This document shows, in pieces, positions 53,501 through 64,000 of a stretch of 64,000 bases of DNA; the stretch's first letter is position 1, and the number at the start of each line of letters is the position of its first letter. The DNA is taken from assembly GCA_020746105.1 (NCBI GenBank), contig CM036618.1:105846622-105910621 (forward strand), in the 5' to 3' direction. Both the position numbers and the translations under genes were made by a program. Source of the DNA: Trogon surrucura. Lineage: Eukaryota; Chordata; Aves; Trogoniformes; Trogonidae. The notes below the pieces were generated by a model, which was given only the letters and a program-made list of their open reading frames with translations, was not told the origin of the DNA and searched no databases.

Positions 53501-56500
53501 CCCCTCCAGATAATACTGAAATAAATCTCCAAACGTGTGAATGTCTGTAGATTGGCCATCCTGAACTTACACCTAAAACCTGGCCTGACATACTCTGTCA
53601 GCGACAGGTATGTTTGATTTATTTAGGGCTGCAGGTTTATGACAGTTACTACACATCCCAAATGTACCTGTTGCACAGATTTACTAAAAAATTTCTAGCA
53701 GAGACTGAAAAACCACCAATCTCTACTTGTTTTACAGTATGTACTTTGTATGTAGTAGTATGTACAGTATATATACACACAGTATTTATAATATATACTC
53801 TATCAGTGTATTACACAAGCCTCAGGATTCAGTATAGCTCTCAGATACCTGAGATTCAATTCCTAGAAACCAACATTCAAAACTATAATAAGAACATCAC
53901 CACCTTGTATTACAGGATTGACTCCACTACACACTGCTTTTCAGTTGAAACTGTGCTAACTAGAAATAGCTTAGAAGTGACAGTTAGAAATCACTTAATG
54001 CTTTTAAACAAATCAATGCATTTAATACCTCATAGTTGTAATATGGCTGGTTAATAACTCCTGCTATTGCTTTGCCACCATAAGCAATTCCGATAAGAAC
54101 CGTTACGTGGTCAAGGAGACCTGTAGAGAAATATGAAAGTAGTCATGCTTAAAAAGAGAAAGTGTGTATATATATATAAATAAATTGATATGCAGGGTTG
54201 TATCTTAAAAATGCAAATAATAATCAGGGTTTTCAGGTGTAATAGGTTGGTTGACACACTTTTTTTAGTCATCTAGCCTCGGGGTCTGCAAAAAAAGAAA
54301 AATGCCCCACAAAGAATTCTCGTAACAGAACTACGTTATAACTAACACAGAATGAGAAAGAAGTTTAAACGTACAACTAAATACCAGTATATGATAACAT
54401 TATTCTATAAATGTGGTATGAATTCTTTAATGGTATTCAAAACTAGTAATTTGTTGACCACTGTACACCTCTTTCCCTGCAAAGGTGGGGAAAAATCTGC
54501 CTAAAAGATTTCACATTAATCAACTAAAAGATGCAGTGGAAGGCTAAAGTGAGATTTCAGCATATTGGTTTTGGAGGTTTTGGCTTTTTTTTTTCTTGTC
54601 TATTTCTACAGACACAAATTAAGTCTTTGCAGGAAGATGCTGGTTTATTTTAAAAGGGCTACAAATACAGCTGTGCTATTTGGATTGTTTGATGAAGAGG
54701 ATGTAAATATAATTGAGCATATACCTGTGTGAATGGGAAATTTAGGTCCTCAGTTCAAAGCACATGTGAAATTTTAAGTTTGACTAAAAAGTTAAAGACA
54801 ACTGCCAGCAATTGCAGGCAGTCCCCGAAATGATAAAGACTGGTGAGCAGTCAGTAGCCCATCAAGAATATACAACACTGGTTAGAACTGAATTAAATGG
54901 TTGCAAAATTCCATAGAACTCAAAAAGCACAGAAATAATATCAGCCTGATGAAACAATATTGTATGTAACCTCTACCATAAAACTATCTACATGTACACG
55001 CTACTTTATTACATTGCTAAAATTTATTTTTAATTAAAAGAGAAACCAACCTTCAGTGTACTCCTTGGTTCCATCCAAGGGATCAACCCATATTACAAGC
55101 TTTGAAAATTAAAAAAATAAGGAAAATTAATAAAAACACATCGTGTAAATTACCATGCGAAGTATACTTCAGTGCTTTTATTTTCTTACAGCACTAAGGA
55201 AACAAAGAGCTTCAATTCTTTAACATTATGATATAACTGAAGCCTACAAACACAAAAAAAGCTTAAAATATAACTGGAACTTCTCAACAAGTATCTTAAG
55301 AGAGATATGAAGGCTTAAACTTAACATGGAAATGACATTACTTTGTGTCCAAAGTAGGTTCAATCCAAATTAATATGAATTAGAAGGTATAAGAAGCAAA
55401 TTTCCATTTCCCATTGCTACACTTGGGGATATGCAGCATTTTCAGCTCTGGAGGTGTCATTTTCATGACTACATTTCATTTTTCAAACCAAAAAGAAAAA
55501 TTGGCAACATTGAAATAACCTTTTTTCTTAACACATTCTTAGCTAATATCAGTGAGCAATATAGATAATGTAAAATATGAAGACATACGTATAAACATGA
55601 CCACAGTACCTCTTCCTCTTTAATTCCTGTGAACTGAGGAGGACAAGCTTTCTTCAGTATTTCTTCACAGTGGCCTTCTTCAAGTAACTCCTCATTTACC
55701 TCATTATTGGGCAGTTCCTAGCAAAAGGATTCTCAGAATTATTACAAACAGGCACTGGACTTGCCTCCATTTGCCTTAGAACTGGATTTGCTCGCAGCTT
55801 AATTGACAAAGCTAATGTAATGGAAAGATGAAACCTGCCAAAGCAAGTCCACGGCAAGGTCCAGCAAGTGAAATTGTTTGTATGGAATAAACCAGGTACT
55901 TACTTCTTCTCCTATGATCGTAGCCTTGGGAAATTTTCGTGCCAGGGAAGCACAAATGCTCATTTGTACCAGTCGGTCAGCTTTGGTCTGCAAGTCATTG
56001 GCTCCGGTCTGTAAAAGAACGGATAGGAATTTGTGTATTTCAGAACAAGAGCAACAACAAAAAAAAAACCCAGTAAAATGCCTCAAACGTCACTCAGAAT
56101 ACCTACCTTGTAATGAAAAAGAAGTCTAATTTAATAAATCATCAGCCTAGTAGTTGATCTGGAGAGAGGCAAGCTAAAAACTGAAAGCAGCAGCCTCCCT
56201 GTACACCCCAGCACTAAGACAGACTGGTAGGATAATAGAACATTATTTACGTGCTATGTTCTTGTCACACACGACTGCAACTGTACTGAACATGTACTTG
56301 CGCAAATTCTACGCTATGTACAGAATAAAGTAATACAAGTATGAACACAGATGTACTATGAGAAAAGGGAAAAGCAAAAATTAAGATGTTAACACGAGGA
56401 AATATTTTAAAGCTCGCTGGAGAGACACAGGAAAAAGAAGAAATATAGGGAAGGTGTTAGTAAAAAGTGATTTAAAGGTCCAGCTAATCTGACTTGTTAA

Positions 56501-58721
56501 AAAATAATGGAAACGATTATGATGTATGAACTTCTAAATAGTGCATGGTTCTGTAGTCTAGCAGATAAAGACCAAGGAGGACCAGAAGCTAAACAGTGAA
56601 ATTGAACTGGACAGTAATACCTAAATCTGTCCCTTATTCAATTGCCTATTTTTATGAAACTTTGTATTTTTCTTTGAAATTTCCTCATCATCTCCTAATA
56701 AATTTGGTTGAATTTGACACTGAGTTTAGTCTTGGAAAGTTCAAGTTATGGCAAAGAATATCCCTTGTTCCAGGGCACCAACCCAATAAAACAGTCTAAA
56801 GTAGTTCTTCTACAATAACGTAAGGATGGCTGAACAAAATGTCTACCTACCAATTGGAAAAAAAATGCTACAAGGAGAAACAGTATGAATAGAGAGCTTA
56901 GAGTTGACTCTGGACATCAGAAGAGGGAGGAGAGGAGCTAGCTAAAAAATTCAACTCCTCTTGAACTACTTTTTGTCATGAAGAAAAATGGATGGGAAGT
57001 CAATGTGATGAGCAAAAAGGTGGAACGTTGCCTTCCTAGCTTTTCTAAAGCATTCAGTAAGGCCAGCTGAAATTGGTCTTGGTATTTGCTGACTGCAGAA
57101 AGAGGATGAATGATGAGAAGCGCCACTCTCCGCTCTGGTGCATCTCTTCCCTCCAGACTGTGAAGCAGAGGCCCGTAAAGGTTCTCTCCCTTGCATTCTT
57201 CCTCTTTCTTCACCAGCCACCTTTGACAAGAAGCTTGCAGGAATTCTGAGATCACTAGTCCGTCAAACAGGAACCTCTTCTGTTGGTCACTGGTTTTAAT
57301 CTAATTTTGTGTGTTTGTAGTATTCATTAAAAAAGTATGTAAAGTATGTATAACCAGTCTTATTTAGAACCAGTATCACCTGTTACTTTTGATCATTTTA
57401 TTTATTTAATTGGTTAGAGAGATTAAATGTCTTCATTTGCTGGGTTTATTATATCAGAAAATGACTGAGCAACACTTTTCTGATTTACTGGGAAATAACA
57501 TTAACACACATGCTCTTTTTTTTTAAGTGAAACAATTAAATGGATAAAAGCCAGCATTTAGTTTTAATTAAAATGGCCTTAGCCTTGCTAGGCTCTTACA
57601 AAAAATACACTTAAACTTGTTTATGCATTTAAAATTAACTGGCTATCCAAATGAAGTACAGACAGTGCTTCCATTTACCTCTGGATGCAACTACTTTAAG
57701 GCTTTCTTGCAGTGAAGCTGCATTAGTTTTTCCAAGAACCTACAAATAGGTTATGTAGAAGAGTATATTGTACTTACATGTGTCTGAGAATCCTGGTATG
57801 CATCTAAGTACTTTTGAAACCACAGATCGTTATTTTTCAGAGGTTTGGGTTTTTTTTAATTCTCTCCCCCATACGTCTGATTTTAACTGCTCAGAGAAAA
57901 GGGAGTAAGAAAAACTTACAAATGTTTCTGTAGTGGTGAGTATAACTGACCAAATGGGGGAAAAAGCCTTTTTCATCTGCTGTCATAACTGACAAATAAA
58001 AGCCATAAAGGATCAGGCTGTTTTTCACAACTGGATAAAAGCGCTAACTACCAGAAAAACTTAAATACCAGCAATTACTTCAATGTAAAGGCCCAAAATA
58101 ATAGAGATATTTAATGCGGTCCGTAATATTGTGACATACCTGAAAAGCTGAAATGAACTTCAAAAGTTAATTCCACCTATTCTAGTACTGTAGTCAAAAC
58201 AAAGATCCTAGCTCATCAGTGCAGCTTACTAACCGCAAATTAAGAACTTCATGCAGATGATTGTAATTTCATTTCTATTTTCTGTTTAGAATTAAATTTG
58301 AAGCTTCACATTTATTTCGAAATCTGTGATTTACAATAAAATCTACGGTTCTTTTTTGTTTTAAGAAACTAGGCCGATCTAGCCTAATCTAAAACTCATC
58401 AAGTGCACAGTACTTTAAGCTGTACTACAGATGCTAGAATGTAGGTACAAAAATTAATGGGAAAGAGACTTTATTATGAATTTTGACATGCTACCCAAAG
58501 CCTGCACTTTGTGAGGGGAATTGGCACAAAATTATAGGGCGTTTCTTTTAAGTGTCTGAACATTCTTTAGAAATACCAGTCAAATGACATTGTAAAAGTA
58601 ATACCTTCTCCACTATCCCCAGATCTCCTGCAGCCATTACATTTCTAACAATTGTCGCAGCTTTTTCCGCAACAGAATACGCAGAGGCCACCACACGCAT
58701 GAGTAGAGCTGGAGAAGCCAT
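50448..58721 (-). CDS. BPNT1: BPNT1, 3'(2'),5'-bisphosphate nucleotidase (8 coding exons, complete)
   Basis: Cytosolic, Mg-dependent, Li-sensitive phosphatase that converts 3'-phosphoadenosine 5'-phosphate (PAP) to AMP, clearing the by-product of sulfotransferases. The joined exons give 307 aa (human 308) without frame breaks. Inositol-monophosphatase superfamily metal-site motifs are present: GEE (72-74), WVDPLDGT (114-121, Asp116 and Asp119) and [10 protein letters not shown] (243-252, Asp246). The N-terminus [20 protein letters not shown] corresponds to human MASSNTVLMRLVASAYSIAQ and fixes the start. The C-terminus ends SLVP. Tandem with EPRS1 on the same strand, and head-to-head with IARS2 via a non-coding first exon. 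Confidence 0.97.
51881..51986 (-). CDS. BPNT1: BPNT1 coding exon 7 (second metal site)
   Basis: Residues 224-259 ([35 protein letters not shown]). Asp246 is the third metal-ligand aspartate of the family. Confidence 0.96.
52811..53008 (-). CDS. BPNT1: BPNT1 coding exon 6
   Basis: Residues 158-223 ([38 protein letters not shown]), substrate-binding lobe. Confidence 0.95.
54029..54120 (-). CDS. BPNT1: BPNT1 coding exon 5
   Basis: Residues 127-157 ([31 protein letters not shown]). Acceptor TCTACAG, donor GTATTA. Confidence 0.95.
55051..55099 (-). CDS. BPNT1: BPNT1 coding exon 4 (DPLDGT metal site)
   Basis: Residues 111-127 ([16 protein letters not shown]), the superfamily signature. Only 49 nt; acceptor TTTTCAAAG has a short pyrimidine tract. 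Confidence 0.96.
55610..55717 (-). CDS. BPNT1: BPNT1 coding exon 3
   Basis: Residues 75-110 ([20 protein letters not shown] ...), the most divergent segment of the protein relative to human, corresponding to a surface region. Confidence 0.94.
55904..56008 (-). CDS. BPNT1: BPNT1 coding exon 2
   Basis: Residues 40-74 ([22 protein letters not shown]). The terminal GEE holds the first metal-ligand glutamate. Donor GTAAGT. Confidence 0.96.
56009..58604 (-). other. BPNT1: BPNT1 coding intron 1 (no features)
   Basis: About 2.6 kb without a recognised repeat or exon. The 105-codon minus-strand frame at 56938-57255 has no family resemblance and is treated as chance. Confidence 0.6.
58605..58721 (-). 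CDS. BPNT1: BPNT1 coding exon 1
   Basis: Residues 1-39. The exon itself begins at 58729 after acceptor TTCTTCGCAG, with 8 nt of 5'UTR (CATCCAGG) before the ATG. Donor GTATTA. The upstream intron implies a non-coding first exon. Confidence 0.95.
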
Positions 58722-61528
58722 CCTGGATGCTGCGAAGAAACAAAAAGCAAACTTGCACATTACTGTCTTTAAGAGAAGACCAGAAGGAAAATATTTTACA
58801 TAATATTCCAAACAGATACAGTTTAAGCTGACTAGGAAGGGGAAAGTGGGTTACTTCCAGGGAGTGGTGAGCTTTGACTTTTTTAAAAATACAATTAACA
58901 AAGCTATTTTACACAAGACTATTCAAATAACCACACTCTGACAGTGAATCTAGTTCTCCTCACGAAAATAAAACCTGGTATTAAGCAAGATTAGCAGCAG
59001 AAACTTCTTATCATAAAAGTCAAGGAAAAGTGTAGTCTACACATTACTTATTTTTGTACATTTTGAATGTAAGTTCAGGTTTTTTCAGGACTGTACCTAC
59101 AGAGTCAGTTTTTGCCCAGAGTCAAGTACAAGGCTGCCAGACAGGATGACATGAGCAACTTTACTTACTTTTTTTTTTCTTTCTTTTTTTTTTAAATATA
59201 GAATAGGCTTTTGCAGATGGCCTAACTGTGGACACAACATAGGCTAACGATACGCAGATACTGCAAATGCTGCACTTGTATGCAAGAGTCTGTTCATCTA
59301 CATTTTGCCATCTTTTCTGCATTTCTTTAACTCCTTTTGACTTCTTTAAGGAAATCTGTTACACCTCCTTTCCTCCCAATACTGTCACGGTCCTCACTGT
59401 ATTCTCTCAGTCTGTTGTGCAGTACACCTCAGTGCCACTCCTTACGCCATCAGTTCCCCAGTAGATGAGTGACTGTCACTCCTGCAGAAGGCTACCAACC
59501 ATCCATTCCTCCCAGCTTTTCTCCACCACAGGAAAAAGAACTATTAGTAACCACACTGTGTATTCTTTAAAATGCAGAGCTAATTGCTTTTTATGTTTTC
59601 CTGTCTGTTTTTTTCTGTCTGTGTAGATTACATACTTTTTGTGTTGAGCTCACATGCACGATGTACTTCCAAGCAAACACTTGAGCGCAGAGCTAGAAAA
59701 AAAAATATGGAGGAACTCATTAATCACCACATAGAAGATGACATATTAGGCTTCCCTCCCAATCAATATTGGCAGCAACTGCAGCAAGTATTGCATAAAT
59801 AGCAATAGGTTATAATACAATACCTCGCCTTTCTTGCTTGAGAAATCTACCAGGTAAAGTAAAATATAATAAGGTGATAAGGTTAGCTACTGTAGACGAT
59901 ATTGATGTAACCTCAAGTTCACACCTGTTTACAGCAAAATCAAACAGCAATGTTAGAGGTATCAAACCCCCAGATTTAGCCAGTTTAAGAACCTTTTCAG
60001 CTTTTTAAAAACACAATACATGTACCTTTAACGTCAGATCTCTGAAGCTAGAAAAGTAGAGTGATTTTGTAAGTACATTCAAAAAGCACAGTTGCTGCTG
60101 TTAATTATTATTTACCCCTTGTGGATGGGAGCAAAGTGCTCTGAAATCTTGTAAAATAGCCAAGGTTCATACCCAAAGTGCACACGTGGGCTCTCTCGGA
60201 CTGGTATCAATGGTTACAGAGGAAATTTTGGAAACGCTACCTGGGGCAAACAACAGCTCTCAAAAAACTGAAAGTCAGAGAGCAAATACTTGTCATAACA
60301 CATAGGAAGGCAGGTACTATTTTACCTATATATCATAACGTGAAACAAGTTAACAGGAAGAAAATTGAATATAGTTCATTCCATGCTGAAAATGGCCTGA
60401 ATATGAATACTTCTAAGAGAGAGTAAAAAAATTAGCATTTTAGATGGGAAGTCTGGGTTAAAGAATGGAGCTCAGAAGATTGTTCTTCATTTGACCTTCT
60501 ACTGCACACTTGATCATGCTCTGTAAAATAAGGTTAAAACTAACTTGTTTTAAAAGCTTGGTTTATTTATCGTTGTGCACAGTTTCAAAATACTCAGAAA
60601 ACAACACAGAAGTACTACCTCACATTCTTGAAGCTTGACCCAAGGTGTTTCTTGGGTACATTTTTCTTAGACATTCTTAGGGCAAAGAAGTATGCTTTGA
60701 CTCTATACCTGAAACCATTACGCAAACCTTAAAATATTCTTAAGAAAACAAGATCTAGCAAGAGAAACTGAAATGTCAGGTTGAACACCCTCTCCTCTCC
60801 AGTATAGAGTAAGTAAGCAAAAGTGTAAAGCATGTTATTAATGCAAAAGATACCTTAATTTTTTACAGGTATCTCCTGTGTGGCACATTTTCTGGTGTGT
60901 TGGACATTTTTTGTTAGATAAGTGTGTGTGCTAGTTGGCTATAAGTTTCTCATCTCTGTAACTTTTCAATCTCAAATTAAGCAATTTACTTGTAAGTTTA
61001 TGGCACGTTTTTTCTGATGAGGGCAATGTCTACTGCACACTTCCACAATACAACCCAGAACATATTGCTTGCCTTGGACATGCCAGGTTTACTCTTACAA
61101 AACCATACTGCTCACAAAGGTCACACACTTACGTTCCCTCAATTTAAATTTGCATATTATTTTCAAAACATACCTTGTCCACTGAAGACCACCCATCCTT
61201 TCTGTTAGCCAAGCAACCAAACTGTTGGTCTCAACTTGACAAGCCAGCCTACTAAAATAAACGAGCTCTCCAGTTGAGCTATTTAAATAATTTATCAAAA
61301 CAAGGATTTGCTGATGTTGCAGTGTCCCTTCTGGAAGCACACGCCTTTCCAAATTTATGATTTCACCTCATGAAAGGGGGAAATGGCCATCACACGCAGA
61401 GAGAGCCTTTACATGCCAAGTGTGAAACCACGAATTCTTTCTCTAAACCCTTCAAGATCCAACTGACCAGAGCTCCCCGTTTCTTTGCAAGAAACCCTGG
61501 CTCACATCTAGTAAAAGGTAAACGTGTC

Positions 61529-61640
61529 CCCATGTGTTGCCTGATCTAGTTGAGAGGCGTCCCTGCCCATGACAGGGAGGTTGGATTAAATGATCTCTAA
61601 GGTCCCTTCCAGCCCAGGCCATTCTACGGTTCTATGATTT
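61529..61640 (+). mobile_element. tRNA-SINE/CR1-type 3' tail, truncated
   Basis: ATGTGTTGCCTGATCTAGTTG, CCCTGCCCATGACAGGGAGG, TAAGGTCCCTTCCAGCC, ATTCTACGGTTCTATGAT. Nearly identical to the tail of the SINE at 36377-36566 but lacks the tRNA head. It lies in BPNT1 intron 1, just outside the CpG promoter. Confidence 0.88.
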
Positions 61641-61892
61641 TCATCCTGCGGAAGGGAACAGCACTCACTCGGCGGAGCCGAGCTGGCAGGAACACCCAGG
61701 TGGGTCCCACCGTCGCTCACCTGCAGACTTGAGTTTGTATTTAAAAAAAAAAATTAATAATAAAAAAGCAAGCCCGTTCGTGATTCTCTCGCAATTCGGA
61801 TTCCCGGTGGGGAACCGCCGGCAGCGCAGCCCATAGCGGCGCTCTCCGAAGGCAGGGAGCTGAGCTCCCGCTCCTGCCACCGCTCACTCACC

Positions 61893-62010
61893 GGCTCCCG
61901 CCCCGCTTTCCCCTTGAGCTCTTTTCCCCTCGCTCCGCCGCCGACCGAGCCGCTCCCTCTCCGCTCCGGCGCCGATGGCCAGCGGCCGCCGCGCCGCCCC
62001 CAGCCCTTCC
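61893..62010 (-). other. BPNT1: candidate non-coding first exon of BPNT1 (5'UTR), 5' limit uncertain
   Basis: A strong minus-strand donor, GCCG followed by GTGAGTGAG, ends this exon at about 61892. A second candidate donor GCAG / GTGAGCG lies near 61722. Coding exon 1 begins with an acceptor and only 8 nt of leader, so a spliced leader exon must exist upstream, and this CpG island is the natural place. The transcription start is a guess. Confidence 0.45.
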
Positions 62011-62308
62011 TGCCGGTCCCCGGCCAAACCTCCACGCTCCCGCCGCCGCGCCTCCTTCAGGAAGAACTCGCCTCGGCGGCGTCAAGGGAAGCGCAGTCGC
62101 TTTTCCGAAAGAAGCCCCAAACCGCTCCGCCCCCGGCAAGCGCCGGAGCCCTCCCCCGCCCCGCTCTCGCCAGGCCCGGCGGCGGAGCGGAGAAGAACGC
62201 GTTGCTGCGTGACGCGTCCCTCCCCGCGCCCCGTCGTCGCCGCCGCCTCCCGTGGCGCAGGCGGAAGTGTCACCGTAGCGCGCGCGCGCCGCCGGGGGAT
62301 CCGCGAGG

Positions 62309-64000
<1,692 letters not shown>

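Noticed and set aside
56938-57255. 105-codon minus-strand frame in BPNT1 intron 1
   Set aside because: No recognisable motifs and no splice context linking it to BPNT1, whose exons already join perfectly without it.

Overview
This is vertebrate nuclear DNA from a bird. Large interrupted genes with GT-AG introns are interspersed with CR1 LINE fragments, avian-type solo LTRs and a tRNA-Ile-headed SINE that carries a CR1-like tail. As I recall, SINEs of this build are known from passerines, so a perching bird is the best guess; that is inference, not proof. The gene order EPRS1 - BPNT1 - IARS2 matches the mammalian chromosome 1q41 block as I remember it.

Layout. 1-3124 is intergenic sequence with a CR1 tail and an A-rich tract. 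3125-45388 (minus strand) is EPRS1, the bifunctional glutamyl-prolyl-tRNA synthetase. I could place all 34 coding exons, from the start codon at 45388 to the stop at 3330, and every splice phase joins. The product would be about 1,676 residues against 1,512 in human. The excess is two extra WHEP repeats (five instead of three), carried by two extra symmetric phase-0 exons. One short exon at the start of the ProRS module (14440-14492) carries one base too many in an A8 run, which breaks the frame as written. 44.7-45.8 kb is the CpG-rich EPRS1 promoter, with a TATAAA on the opposite strand. 45.9-50.0 kb is intergenic and holds a CR1 tail and a 1,187-bp solo LTR with a perfect TATGT target-site duplication.

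49995-58721 (minus) holds the BPNT1 coding exons: 8 exons, 307 codons, complete. A probable non-coding first exon lies near 61.9 kb. 61.7-62.7 kb is a CpG island that forms a head-to-head promoter shared by BPNT1 and IARS2. IARS2, the mitochondrial isoleucyl-tRNA synthetase, starts on the plus strand at 62309. Only its first two coding exons, up to the HIGH motif, are in the window.

Two of the genes make aminoacyl-tRNAs: EPRS1 for Glu and Pro in the cytosol, as a scaffold member of the multi-synthetase complex, and IARS2 for Ile in mitochondria. BPNT1 removes 3'-phosphoadenosine 5'-phosphate, the by-product of sulfation. No bacterial-type system or CRISPR array was seen, and no independent RNA gene. 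The most notable items are the WHEP expansion, the homopolymer frameshift, a 27-bp intronic hairpin and a CR1 inserted about 10 nt from a splice donor.
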